From: an uncultured Desulfobacteraceae bacterium
Lineage (GTDB): Bacteria > Desulfobacterota > Desulfobacteria > Desulfobacterales > Desulfobacteraceae
Direction of reading: 5' to 3'
Assembly: GCA_913041495.1 (NCBI GenBank)
Contig: CAJWHT010000015.1
Coordinates: forward strand, 1-51,345
Length of the DNA stretch: 51,345 bases
Shown: in pieces, positions 1 through 8,390 of the stretch
How positions within the stretch are numbered: the stretch's first letter is position 1
How the letters are laid out: each line of letters starts with the position of its first letter
Made by a program: the position numbers and the translations under genes
The notes under the pieces: generated by a model
Database searches by the model: none
What the model was told of the DNA's origin: nothing
What the model saw: only the letters and a program-made list of their open reading frames with translations

Positions 1-63
1 GCCGTTGCGGATCAGGTTAAACCGGGTGACCCGGGTCAAAATATCATTTACATGAAGTTCCAT
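1..63 (-). CDS. N-terminal fragment of an unknown protein
   Basis: An open frame on the minus strand begins with ATG at 61-63 and runs off the left edge of the window. The visible 21 residues start MELHVNDILTRV and give no recognisable domain. An AGGAG ribosome-binding site lies six to seven bases upstream of the ATG, which supports a real start. It is divergent from the decarboxylase at 218. Function cannot be assigned. Confidence 0.55.
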   Translation of the reverse strand, partial: MELHVNDILTRVTRFNLIRNG

Positions 64-155
64 TTGATTTTCTCCTTTTTTTAAGGTAGACCTGCCATAC
101 TTTTGACCTGTTTTCAAGGGCTTTCTTTGCACGCCCACCATAGGTTCAGGCAGTG

Positions 156-184
156 TTGACACGGGGATGGCAAAGGGGCATTAT
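156..184 (+). promoter_or_regulatory. Sigma-70-type promoter of the decarboxylase gene
   Basis: TTGACA at 156-161 is a perfect -35 box. It is followed by a 17-base spacer and CATTAT at 179-184, which matches four of six -10 bases. It lies 34 bases before the start at 218. The match is seen in the sequence; activity is inferred. Confidence 0.55.
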
Positions 185-217
185 TTGGGAATCAGAACGA
201 ATTTTTAAAAAAGGACT

Positions 218-1915
218 ATGGCAGCCCCCGATATGGACCCTGCAAACAAACCCGCATCAATCCCCCTTCACGATCCGGATACGGCTGCAAGGCAGGCCGA
301 TCAGACGGACAAACAGGCCCTGATCGCCGACTGGCAGACCCTCCACCGGGTCTTTATCCGCCCCGAAGATGAGGGCAGCAAGCAGACCCTGATCAAATAT
401 ATGGAACAGATCCTGTTCGGCCTCCATGATTTCTTGAACAAACATGTGGGGGTCACCGAAGAAATCTCCCTGGCGGAGCTCTCCAGAAGTTACATGGATG
501 TGGAGATCAATGCGGAACCCCAGAAAAAACTGGCGGATGTTATTGAAGATATCATAACGGATATCGCCCCCCGGGCGGTGAACGTGGCCTCCCCGTATTT
601 CATCGGGCATATGACCTCTGCCATCCCCTTTTTCATGGTCCATCTCAAGGCCATATCCGCCGCCTTGAACCAGAATGTCATCAAACTGGAAACCTCAAAG
701 GTGTTGTCGGTTCTGGAAAAACAGGTGCTGGCAAAGATGCACAAGATGATCTTCAGGTATGATGACGCCTTTTACCGGGAGCATGTCCAGAACACCCGGA
801 CCGCTCTGGGGTCATTTACCACCGGCGGCACCACAGCCAATATCACCGCCCTCTGGGTGGCCAGAAACAAACTCTTTCCCCCGACACAGGATTTTTCAAG
901 TATCGAAGAGGACGGGTTCTTTGCCGCCATGCAGGCCCATGACCTTGACCGGGTGGTTATCCTGGTATCCAAACGGGGGCATTTTTCACTGCGCAAGGCA
1001 GGCGGCCTGCTGGGCATCGGCAACCGGAACGTCATTGCCGTGGATGTGGACGACAACCGCTCCATTGACCTTGAAAAACTGGAAGCCACCATCGCGGCAC
1101 TCAAACAGGACGGCAGAACCCGGATCGCCGCCCTGGTGGGGATTGCCGGCGCCACGGAAACCGGCGTCATTGATCCGTTGCCGGCACTTGGAAACCTCTG
1201 CGAACGAGAGGGCATCCACTTCCATGTGGATGCCGCCTGGGGCGGGCCGGTGCTGCTCTCAGACAAGTACAGCCCCCTGCTTGCGGGTATTGAAAAGGCG
1301 GATTCTGTCACCATTGACTGCCACAAGCAGTTCTACATGCCCATGACCGCAGGTATGGTCTATTTCAAAGATCCCAAAGCCCTGGACAACATCGCCTACC
1401 ACGCCCGGTACGTAAACCGGAAAGGCTCGGTGGACCTGGGCATCAAAACCCTGGAAGGCTCCAGGGAATCCAGTTCCCTGATTCTGGATGCCGCCCTTAA
1501 AATCATGGGGGCCCGGGGATACGGCCTCATGATCGAGCACGGCATCGAAACGGCACGGATATTCGCCGAAAAGATCAAGGCACGTGAACTCTTTGACCTG
1601 GTGTCCGACCCCACCTTGAATATTCTCACCTACCGGGTGATGCCCCGGGATATCAGGGAAAAACTTGCGGCGGCGGACAGCGGTGAAATTGCGGCCCTCA
1701 ACCGCTTCCTGGACGAGATTAACAAGAGCATCCAGCGCATCCAAAGGGAGGCCGGCAACAGCTTCGTGTCCAGAACCCGTCTGCGGCTTTCCCCGTCCGA
1801 TCCCTACAATGTGGTGGTCCTCCGGACGGTGATCATGAATCCCATGACCACCCCGGACATTTTGGATGAGATCCTGGATGAACAGGAGATGATCTTATCC
1901 ACGCTGAGTTGGTAA
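218..1915 (+). CDS. panP: PLP-dependent aspartate/glutamate decarboxylase (PanP-like)
   Basis: This 565-residue protein belongs to the group II PLP-dependent amino-acid decarboxylases. The nearest match I recognise is the PanP family, which decarboxylates L-aspartate to beta-alanine for pantothenate and coenzyme A. The fold is marked by TTGGTTANI, which contacts the cofactor, by HVDAAWGG carrying the cofactor-binding aspartate, and by DCHKQF with the Schiff-base lysine at about residue 370. The length fits PanP, which is longer than typical GadB. The AAGGA before the ATG at 218 is only two bases away, so the ATG at 233 is a possible alternative start. It has its own promoter and converges on the selenoprotein with a two-base gap. 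Glutamate or another acidic amino acid as substrate cannot be excluded from sequence alone. Confidence 0.78.
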   Translation: MAAPDMDPANKPASIPLHDPDTAARQADQTDKQALIADWQTLHRVFIRPEDEGSKQTLIKYMEQILFGLHDFLNKHVGVTEEISLAELSRSYMDVEINAEPQKKLADVIEDIITDIAPRAVNVASPYFIGHMTSAIPFFMVHLKAISAALNQNVIKLETSKVLSVLEKQVLAKMHKMIFRYDDAFYREHVQNTRTALGSFTTGGTTANITALWVARNKLFPPTQDFSSIEEDGFFAAMQAHDLDRVVILVSKRGHFSLRKAGGLLGIGNRNVIAVDVDDNRSIDLEKLEATIAALKQDGRTRIAALVGIAGATETGVIDPLPALGNLCEREGIHFHVDAAWGGPVLLSDKYSPLLAGIEKADSVTIDCHKQFYMPMTAGMVYFKDPKALDNIAYHARYVNRKGSVDLGIKTLEGSRESSSLILDAALKIMGARGYGLMIEHGIETARIFAEKIKARELFDLVSDPTLNILTYRVMPRDIREKLAAADSGEIAALNRFLDEINKSIQRIQREAGNSFVSRTRLRLSPSDPYNVVVLRTVIMNPMTTPDILDEILDEQEMILSTLSW

Positions 1916-1917
1916 TA

Positions 1918-2250
1918 CTATAGCGCCCCGTACATATCGTCGTTGTAACCGATCAGCAGCCTGTCACCGATCCGGATGGTGGGCGCCCGAAGGTTGCCGG
2001 ACCGTCCCATGGCGGCCTTGAGGATCTCTTCACGGTTTTCTTCATCCGGGGCAAATTCCAACACCTTTTTTCCCTTGCCGATCACCACTGTCTTGGCATT
2101 CGTAATCATTTCCCAGGCCGCATCCGCGTCGATTTTTTCCTTCTTGGCATCTGCCACCTGTCCCAATTCCAATTGTCCGTCGTCAAAAACCTTTTGCGCT
2201 TTTTTGCAGGACTGTCAGCCCTTTCTCAGATATGCCCAGTCGATGGCCAT
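1918..2250 (-). CDS. ArsC-like thioredoxin-fold selenoprotein (UxxC)
   Basis: Reading upstream of the conventional open frame (whose first ATG is at 2172), the frame continues through one TGA at 2215-2217 to an ATG at 2250. That ATG has an AAAGGA site seven bases before it. The product is 110 residues and starts MAIDWAYLRKG, then U, then QSCKKAQ. This is the redox motif of ArsC/Spx-like thioredoxin-fold proteins with the first cysteine replaced by selenocysteine (U12, C15). The cis-proline loop APTIRIGDR lies at about residues 88-96. A hairpin resembling a bacterial SECIS starts five bases after the TGA. It corresponds to the family described as ArsC family (seleno)protein, of unknown function. 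Without UGA recoding, only a fragment lacking the active site would be made, which argues for selenocysteine and not a nonsense mutation. Confidence 0.82.
2175..2212 (-). promoter_or_regulatory. Candidate bacterial SECIS hairpin
   Basis: On the minus strand, just after the TGA at 2217-2215, GTCC (2212-2209) can pair with GGAC (2178-2175). Within this, CAAAAA (2206-2201) pairs with TTTTTG (2189-2184) around an 11-base, G-containing loop. Distance from the UGA and size fit bacterial selenocysteine insertion elements, which sit inside the coding sequence. The pairing was read by eye and not folded computationally. Confidence 0.5.
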
Positions 2251-2387
2251 GATGGTTTCCTTTCAGATAAATGGGGTGAGTTTATTACTCGTCAAACCTT
2301 CATTCATAGATAAGAACGCGCCTCTGTTCCGTCAAGCGCAGGGGGGGGAGACAACTGGATGCCTTCTCTTCCAGTGAAAGAAAGCAC

Positions 2388-2416
2388 TTGACAAATACCG
2401 ACCGGTCGGTCAGAAT
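2388..2416 (+). promoter_or_regulatory. Promoter with embedded TetR-type operator
   Basis: TTGACA (2388-2393) is followed by a 17-base spacer and CAGAAT (2411-2416, four of six). The spacer holds the perfect 14-base palindrome ACCGACCGGTCGGT (2397-2410). This is the usual style of operator for TetR/AcrR regulators, placed where a bound dimer would block RNA polymerase. The TetR gene starts 38 bases downstream, so autorepression of the whole operon is likely. Confidence 0.75.
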
Positions 2417-2453
2417 TATTCATAAAATAAACGAACGAAACAACGGTGACCCC

Positions 2454-3086
2454 ATGTCCAAGCGTGAAGAAAACAAAGGAAAAAAACAGACGGCCATTCT
2501 GGCGGCTGCCCTGACGGTTTTTTCCCAAAAAGGCTATGCCGCATCCAAAATCATAGATATTGCCAGGGCCGCCAATGTGGGTAAAGGCACGATCTACGAA
2601 TACCACCGGAGCAAAGAAGATCTGTTCTTTGCCCTGTTCCAATGGTACGTGGAACGGATAGGCGGGGAAGCCGCTGCCCAGCCGATGGAGGGCAACGCGG
2701 AAGAGAGGCTGCGACTCTTTTTCAGCGCCACCCTCAGCGCCTTTTACGAAGAAATCGATACCTTCGGTGTTTTCCTGGAATTCTGGGCCGCCGCAGGAAA
2801 CCCGGCCACACGGGACCGTTTCCGGTCCGCCATGCTGTCCATGTACGACCAGTTCAGAACCCTCGTTGCCGATCTTGTGGACGAAGGCCGGGCAACGGGG
2901 ATATTCACCAAAGATACGGATGCCGTTTCCGTTGCCGCAGGTCTTGTGGGGGCCATGGACGGCATGATGCTCCAGGCCTGGATGGACAGGAAGTTTGATC
3001 TGCTGACCGTATCCGAACATTTTCTTGATACCCTCATTTCAGGAATGACACCTCATGACCAAAGGAAACCAATCCATGATAACTAG
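2454..3086 (+). CDS. TetR/AcrR family transcriptional repressor
   Basis: This 210-residue regulator has an N-terminal TetR helix-turn-helix: AALTVFSQKGYAASKIIDIA, then VGKGTIYEYHRSKEDLF at about residues 10-60. A longer, variable ligand-binding and dimerisation domain follows. I start it at ATG 2454 because the upstream TTG in the same frame at 2388 is the first base of the -35 box. It is the first gene of a six-gene operon and overlaps the next gene, whose ATG lies at 3076. It probably represses the operon through the palindrome at 2397-2410 and is released by an unknown ligand, perhaps a lipid or hydrophobic compound. Confidence 0.9.
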   Translation: MSKREENKGKKQTAILAAALTVFSQKGYAASKIIDIARAANVGKGTIYEYHRSKEDLFFALFQWYVERIGGEAAAQPMEGNAEERLRLFFSATLSAFYEEIDTFGVFLEFWAAAGNPATRDRFRSAMLSMYDQFRTLVADLVDEGRATGIFTKDTDAVSVAAGLVGAMDGMMLQAWMDRKFDLLTVSEHFLDTLISGMTPHDQRKPIHDN

Positions 3087-3846
3087 GCGCTTGAAAACAA
3101 TAGGATTTACACTTGGCATACTCCTTGTGCTGCCAGCCGCGGCAGCCGCGAATCCTAACGCAGGAGCCATTATCGCCAAAGCCTGGGATTACATGCGGGG
3201 GAAAACCTCTGTCTCAGTGGTCCGGATGACCGTTCACCGGGAGGACTGGCAGCGCACCTCCGTGATCAAGGCCTGGACCCGGGGCCGGAAAACCTCCATC
3301 TTCCAGATCGTCGCCCCGAAAAAGGACAAGGGCAACGGTACCCTGAAAAAAGACCGGGATATGTGGACCTACAACCCCAAAATCAACCGGGTGGTAAAGA
3401 TCCCGCCCTCAATGATGTCCCAGTCCTGGATGGGCTCGGATTTTTCCAACAACGACCTGTCCAAGGCCGATACCATTCTCATGGACTATACCCATGAAAT
3501 TACGGGAACAACCGAAGTGAACGGCATCACCGTATACGACATCACATCGATACCCAAACCGGATGCCCCGGTGATCTGGGGCAAACAGGCCCTGAAAATC
3601 AGGGAGGACGGGGTCCTTCTGGAACAGGCCTTCTTCGACGAGGATATGGAACCGGTGAAGATCATGACCACCACAGATATCCGGATGATCGGCGGCAAGC
3701 CCTTCCCCGCCCGGTGGACCATGCGGTCCATGGAGGCGGAATCCGACCAGGATTACACGTTGCTTGAATATGAAAGCCTGGACTTTAACGTCCCCCTCCG
3801 GGACAGTCTTTTCACCTTGAACGCACTGCGCAAACCCCTGAGGTAA
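3076..3846 (+). CDS. LolA-like outer membrane lipoprotein-sorting family protein
   Basis: This exported protein of 256 residues starts MITRRLKTIGFTLGILL and has a cleavable signal peptide ending near AAAAAN. The mature part matches the outer-membrane lipoprotein-sorting family (COG2834-like, a LolA/LolB-type half-barrel). Features include DMWTYNPKINRVVKIPPSMM and QSWMGSDFSNNDL. Such proteins carry or bind lipids or lipoproteins in the periplasm and are often encoded beside ABC or RND export pumps. An in-frame ATG at 3055 is an alternative start, but 3076 gives a cleaner signal peptide. It overlaps the end of the TetR gene and is followed two bases later by the first permease, so translational coupling is likely. 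Confidence 0.8.
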   Translation: MITRRLKTIGFTLGILLVLPAAAAANPNAGAIIAKAWDYMRGKTSVSVVRMTVHREDWQRTSVIKAWTRGRKTSIFQIVAPKKDKGNGTLKKDRDMWTYNPKINRVVKIPPSMMSQSWMGSDFSNNDLSKADTILMDYTHEITGTTEVNGITVYDITSIPKPDAPVIWGKQALKIREDGVLLEQAFFDEDMEPVKIMTTTDIRMIGGKPFPARWTMRSMEAESDQDYTLLEYESLDFNVPLRDSLFTLNALRKPLR

Positions 3847-3848
3847 TC

Positions 3849-5081
3849 ATGGAACTTCTTATGGCCTGGCGCAACGTATGGCGGAATCCCAGGCGCACCA
3901 TCCTGACCATCCTGGCCATTGCCTTTGCCTGCATCCTGCTGGTGTTCATGTTATCCTTGCAGATCGGCATGTACGAGGTGATGATCAACACGGCGGTAAA
4001 GACACGAACCGGCCATATGCAGGTCCTGGCAGACGGCTATAACCAGGATCACAAGATCCGGAAAGTCATCTCTGACCCCGAAGCTGTGGCACGCATCCTG
4101 GATGACACCCCCCACATCACCGGGTACACCTTCAGGGCAAACGGTTTTGCCCTGCTCTCCTCTGATCAGCGCACCTACGGCGGGCTGATCACCGGTGTTG
4201 ACCCCGTATCAGAACCCCGGATATCCAACATCAAAAGTATCATACGCAAAGGCCGGTTCCTTTCGCCCTCGGACACCAACAGCGCCGTTATCGGATCATT
4301 GCTGGCCAAAAGACTGAAAATTGACCTGGGGGATGAACTGGTGGTCCTGGGTTCCGCCAGGGACGGCGCCATTGCCGCCACGGTCCTCACGGTGGCCGGT
4401 ATATTCTCCTCCGGCATGGACGATTATGACAGATCCGCCATCCAGATCCCCCTGGCCCACTTCCAAGAGGTGTTTGCCATGGAAGGTACGGTGCATGAAG
4501 CGGTGATCACCTGCGACTCCCTCTGGAACGTCGGTTCTGCCCAAACAGCCATATCCAAGGCGGTGGCAGGGCTGGAACAAAAGCGGCGATTGACCTGCCT
4601 GTCCTGGGATGAGCTGACCCCCGGGTTGGTCCAGTCCATCCAGATGGACCTGGGAGGCGGTTTGATCTTTTACGGCATCCTGCTCATCATGGTGGCCTTC
4701 AGCATTATGAACACCTTCCTGATGGCGGTGTTTGAACGGACCCGGGAATTTGGCACCCTCATGGCCATCGGCGCACGGCCCGGCCGCCTGACCACAATGC
4801 TGGTTTATGAATCCGCATTTTTAACCCTCTGCGGCATTGGTCTCGGCATCGGTGCGGGCTGCCTGCTTACCCTATGGGCCCAGCATGCGGGGATTCCCAT
4901 GGGGGACGCCGAAGGCATGCTGCGTCAGTACGGCATCCCGGGCCTGATCCGGCCCAAACTCACCCTGGCAACGGCCTTGGCAGGACCGGCCGTGGTATTT
5001 CTCATCACCATGCTCACGGCCTTGTATCCTGCGGTCAAAGTCCACCGGATCATCCCGGTGGATGCCATGCGGGCGGCGTAA
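3849..5081 (+). CDS. ABC transporter permease, FtsX/MacB type (first of two)
   Basis: This 410-residue inner-membrane permease has the MacB/LolC-E layout. One N-terminal membrane helix (about residues 15-40, ILTILAIAFACILLVFMLSL) is followed by a large periplasmic domain. Three C-terminal helices form the FtsX domain (about residues 265-405). The sequence MAVFERTREFGTLMAIGARP is the typical coupling-helix region that contacts the ATPase. It starts two bases after the LolA-like gene and is followed by a second, related permease, so the pair probably forms a heterodimer. LolCDE- or MacB-type mechanotransmission is inferred from family; the cargo is unknown. Confidence 0.88.
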   Translation: MELLMAWRNVWRNPRRTILTILAIAFACILLVFMLSLQIGMYEVMINTAVKTRTGHMQVLADGYNQDHKIRKVISDPEAVARILDDTPHITGYTFRANGFALLSSDQRTYGGLITGVDPVSEPRISNIKSIIRKGRFLSPSDTNSAVIGSLLAKRLKIDLGDELVVLGSARDGAIAATVLTVAGIFSSGMDDYDRSAIQIPLAHFQEVFAMEGTVHEAVITCDSLWNVGSAQTAISKAVAGLEQKRRLTCLSWDELTPGLVQSIQMDLGGGLIFYGILLIMVAFSIMNTFLMAVFERTREFGTLMAIGARPGRLTTMLVYESAFLTLCGIGLGIGAGCLLTLWAQHAGIPMGDAEGMLRQYGIPGLIRPKLTLATALAGPAVVFLITMLTALYPAVKVHRIIPVDAMRAA

Positions 5082-5090
5082 GGAGGCACC

Positions 5091-6323
5091 ATGCATCTTC
5101 AAGTATCCTGGCGGAACGTCTGGCGGAACCCGAAACGGACCGGTATTATTCTCACCGCGATCATCATCGGCGCATGGACCATGCTGGCCTTCGGGGCGCT
5201 TTCCCGGGGCATGATGACATCCACCCTGTCCAATGCCCTGAACACCCTCACCGGCCATATCCAGATCCAGCACCCGGCCTTTCGGGATGATCCGGTCATA
5301 GACAACCGGCTCACCGCCCCGGCCCGGGTGGCGGATGTCCTGGAACAACACCTGCCCGGAAACGCGGCCTTTGCCTTCCGCATCCAGGTCAACGGTGTCG
5401 CATCCAATGCCCGGAATTCGGAAAGCATTACCATTGTCGGTATTGATCCGGCAAAGGAAGCCGGCCTTTCCTTCTACGGGGACAACACGGCCCAAGGAAA
5501 GCTGCTGGCCCCCGGGGACTACCGGGGAATCGTCGTGGGACAAGCCCTCCTGGATTCGTTTGAGACGAAAATCGGCCGCAAACTGGTACTCATGACCCGG
5601 GACGCCACCCTGGAAACCGCTTCCAAAGCCTTTAAAATCAGAGGGACATTCCGGGCGGAGATGGAAGCCACGGAAAAGCAATTTGTCTTCATCACCCTTG
5701 ATGCGGCCCAAAGCTTCCTGAAAGCAGGCACCGGGGTGACCTCGGCCTGTATCAAGCTGCCGGAAGAAACCACCATGGATCTTGAGGCATTGGCAAAGAC
5801 CGCCAAAGCACTTGCCCGGGAACTGCCGGAAGGGACGGCCGTTCTCACATGGGTGGACCTGCTGCCCCTGCTCAAAGGGTATCTTTCCATGTTCGACAGC
5901 TTCATGCTGCTCTGGTACCTGGTGGTGTTTGTGGCTATGGCCTTCGGCCTTACGAACACCATGCTCATGGCCGTTCTGGAACGGACCCGGGAATTCGGCC
6001 TGCTCAAGGCCCTGGGCATGAAACCGTCCTGGATCATCCGGAATGTCCTTTTGGAATGCCTGATTCTGCTGGCCATCGGACTTGCCGCCGGCAACATCCT
6101 GGGGTTTGCCACGGTCCAGGCCCTGTCCGGGGGAATCGACATGTCCTTTATGGCCGAAGGATCTGAATTTTTCGGTATCGGCCATCTGGTTATCCCCTAT
6201 ATCACATTAAAAGATCTTCTGTCCGTCAATGCGGTTATCATGGGCTTGGGCGTTCTGGTCTGTCTCTACCCGGCAGTCAAGGCCGGCCGGATCACCCCGG
6301 TGGAAGCCATGTCCCACACCTGA
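5091..6323 (+). CDS. ABC transporter permease, FtsX/MacB type (second of two)
   Basis: This protein is also 410 residues and is clearly related to the preceding one. Both begin with a WRNVWRNP motif and contain the coupling segment ERTREFG plus LL(K/M)A(L/I)G. One N-terminal helix, a periplasmic domain and a C-terminal FtsX block (about residues 265-405, ending AGRITPVEAM) are visible. An AAGGAGG site precedes the ATG at 5091. The pair looks like an old tandem duplication that now supplies the two halves of one transporter, as LolC and LolE do. Confidence 0.88.
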   Translation: MHLQVSWRNVWRNPKRTGIILTAIIIGAWTMLAFGALSRGMMTSTLSNALNTLTGHIQIQHPAFRDDPVIDNRLTAPARVADVLEQHLPGNAAFAFRIQVNGVASNARNSESITIVGIDPAKEAGLSFYGDNTAQGKLLAPGDYRGIVVGQALLDSFETKIGRKLVLMTRDATLETASKAFKIRGTFRAEMEATEKQFVFITLDAAQSFLKAGTGVTSACIKLPEETTMDLEALAKTAKALARELPEGTAVLTWVDLLPLLKGYLSMFDSFMLLWYLVVFVAMAFGLTNTMLMAVLERTREFGLLKALGMKPSWIIRNVLLECLILLAIGLAAGNILGFATVQALSGGIDMSFMAEGSEFFGIGHLVIPYITLKDLLSVNAVIMGLGVLVCLYPAVKAGRITPVEAMSHT

Positions 6324-6337
6324 AAAAGAGAGTTAAA

Positions 6338-7036
6338 ATGGAACACACACCCAACCATATGGTGGAAATCATCGATGTCAGCAAAACCTACACCCAGGGC
6401 AAACTTGAGGTCCATGCCCTGGCAGGAATCTCCCTGGCCCTGGACAGGGGGGAATTCACCGCCCTGGCAGGCCCCTCCGGCTCCGGAAAAACCACCCTGC
6501 TCAACCTCATCGGCGGCCTGGACAGCCCCTCCTGCGGCAGGATCGTTCTGGACGGAAAGGAGGTGACCGGCCTTTCCCAGTCCCGGCTGGCCGATATGCG
6601 CCTGAACAAGATCGGGTTTGTCTTCCAGGCCTATAACATCATCCCGGTATTGTCCGCCCGGGAAAACGTGGAGTACGTGATGCTCATGCAGGGGGTGCCG
6701 GCCAAGGAGAGAACGGACCGGGCCAGGGCCATCCTGGATGAGGTGGGGCTTGCCAACATGCACGACAGACGGCCGGCCGAGCTTTCCGGCGGCCAGCAGC
6801 AGCGGGTGGCCGTGGCCCGGGCCATCGTCTCCCGCCCCGCCATCGTCCTGGCCGACGAACCCACAGCCAACCTGGACTCCGCCACAGGCCAGGGGCTGCT
6901 GGAAATGATGGCCAAGATGAACGAAAAACGGGGGGTGACCTTTATTTTTTCCACCCATGACAAGATGGTTATGGAATACGCCCGCAGGATTGTCCGGCTC
7001 AAGGACGGACTGGTCTCCGATGATACCACGAAGTAG
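6338..7036 (+). CDS. ABC transporter ATP-binding protein (LolD/MacB type)
   Basis: This 232-residue cytoplasmic ATPase has Walker A GPSGSGKT at residues 45-52, a Q-loop near FVFQAYN (95-100), signature LSGGQ at 149-153, Walker B IVLADEP at 169-175 and the switch histidine in STHD. It belongs to the MacB/LolD/FtsE family that drives FtsX-type permeases by mechanotransmission and does not move solute through a channel. It follows the two permeases by 14 bases, and its end overlaps the start of the outer-membrane barrel gene by 17 bases. Confidence 0.93.
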   Translation: MEHTPNHMVEIIDVSKTYTQGKLEVHALAGISLALDRGEFTALAGPSGSGKTTLLNLIGGLDSPSCGRIVLDGKEVTGLSQSRLADMRLNKIGFVFQAYNIIPVLSARENVEYVMLMQGVPAKERTDRARAILDEVGLANMHDRRPAELSGGQQQRVAVARAIVSRPAIVLADEPTANLDSATGQGLLEMMAKMNEKRGVTFIFSTHDKMVMEYARRIVRLKDGLVSDDTTK

Positions 7037-8333
7037 GCAAATAAACGCTGCCATCATCCTGCTGGTCTGGGGTGTCATTGCCCTGTCCGCAGTTCCGTTT
7101 CGGGGCGCTGCAACACATCTTCCTGAGATGGAGTGGGACGGGCATGTTAAACTATACAGCCGCGCCCTTTTCCCAAGATCCGGCACCGCCTACGAATCTG
7201 TGGGCCTGACACCCAACTATGACGGGTTTGCAGAATTCCGCCTGAACCACCGCACCTTTTTCGGGAACACCGCATACAGCGAGGTGCACTACGAAACCCT
7301 TTTCGGCGGCGGAGGTACCCGCAGCGACGGTGAAAAGTTAAAGGCGCGCTACCCTGCCCTCTTTCCTGACGGCCTTTTCGGACCGCCCCGTGACGACCGG
7401 CGGTTCTTTGACCTGACAGGCACCTTAAACGACGACCGGGACACCATGGGGTACCACCGCCTGGACCGGGCCATGGTCGCGTTTACCCCCTCCTGGGGCG
7501 AAGTCCGCCTGGGACGGCAGGCCGTCACCTGGGGTCATGGATTCACATTCAACCCCATGGATCTTTTCAACCCCTTTTCCCCCACGGACCTGGAACGGGA
7601 CTACAAAACAGGAGATGATATCGTCCTGGTCCAGTTTCCGGTGAATGCCACGGATGTGGAATTGATTTACGTGGCCCGCCGGGAGGCAGACACGGGAGAG
7701 GCAAGCCTGGATGAAAACTCAATTGGCGCCAAACTCCACTTTTTTATGGGAGAGACGGAAGCCGACGTCATGCTGACCCGCCATTACGAGGACATTGTGG
7801 CAGGGGCCGGTGCCGTGGGGTATCTTGGCGGTGCGGCCTGGCGGTGCGACATCACCGCCACCGTTCTCCATGAGAAGAGCCGGGGGCGTTCCGCATATCT
7901 TTCCGGAATTCTCAACATGGACTATTCCTGGGTCTGGCGGGACAAAAACTGGTACGGTTACCTGGAGCTATACTACAACGGACTTTCCGATGCGGATTAC
8001 ACCGATCATTTCTCTGATTCCGCCATTTCAGAACGTCTGGCCAGGGGAGAACTTTTCGCCCTGGGACGCTGGTATCTCAGCGGCAACATCAACCTTGAGG
8101 TTCATCCCCTGGTCAATGCCTATCTCACCCCCATCGTAAACCTTAACGACGGGTCAGGCACCCTGCTGCCAAGAATTGTATACGACTGGGCGGATGACAT
8201 CCGGCTCACCCTGTCAGCGTCTGCAAGCTGGGGAGACAGCAACACCGAGTACGGCGGTTATCCCATCCCCGGCACCGGTTTTACCTCAACACCTGCGGAC
8301 AGTTTTTCTGCCTGGATCAACTGGTATTTTTAA
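7020..8333 (+). CDS. Outer-membrane beta-barrel protein, operon-linked
   Basis: I start this 437-residue protein at ATG 7020 (MIPRSRQINAAIILL), because this gives a signal peptide (about residues 8-30) and the longer upstream frame would lie inside the ATPase gene. The mature protein has alternating hydrophobic residues, many Tyr/Trp/Asp/Asn and a C-terminal aromatic residue (SAWINWYF), the signature recognised by the BAM complex. I do not recognise a named family; it resembles large porin-like or DUF1302-type proteins found beside lipid and efflux systems. It overlaps the ATPase gene and ends the TetR operon, so it is probably the outer-membrane partner of the pump. Confidence 0.72.
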   Translation: MIPRSRQINAAIILLVWGVIALSAVPFRGAATHLPEMEWDGHVKLYSRALFPRSGTAYESVGLTPNYDGFAEFRLNHRTFFGNTAYSEVHYETLFGGGGTRSDGEKLKARYPALFPDGLFGPPRDDRRFFDLTGTLNDDRDTMGYHRLDRAMVAFTPSWGEVRLGRQAVTWGHGFTFNPMDLFNPFSPTDLERDYKTGDDIVLVQFPVNATDVELIYVARREADTGEASLDENSIGAKLHFFMGETEADVMLTRHYEDIVAGAGAVGYLGGAAWRCDITATVLHEKSRGRSAYLSGILNMDYSWVWRDKNWYGYLELYYNGLSDADYTDHFSDSAISERLARGELFALGRWYLSGNINLEVHPLVNAYLTPIVNLNDGSGTLLPRIVYDWADDIRLTLSASASWGDSNTEYGGYPIPGTGFTSTPADSFSAWINWYF

Positions 8334-8390
8334 GTGTTTTCTGATATAGTCGCCTGATTTTTTTGATGAATTAAAAATTGCGGGGCCACA

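Noticed and set aside
2215-2217. TGA as an ordinary nonsense mutation (pseudogene) in the ArsC-like gene
   Set aside because: The codon falls exactly at the first redox position, is followed by a SECIS-like hairpin, and the frame is open on both sides with a good start site.
2388-2453. Extended TTG-initiated N-terminus of the TetR gene
   Set aside because: These bases are the -35 box, the operator and the -10 box; ATG 2454 fits the TetR family start.
4872-6185. 437-codon open frame on the minus strand opposite the second permease
   Set aside because: It is composed of low-plausibility Gly/Gln/His/Pro-rich sequence typical of the antisense of a high-GC gene, and the plus strand encodes a clear FtsX permease.
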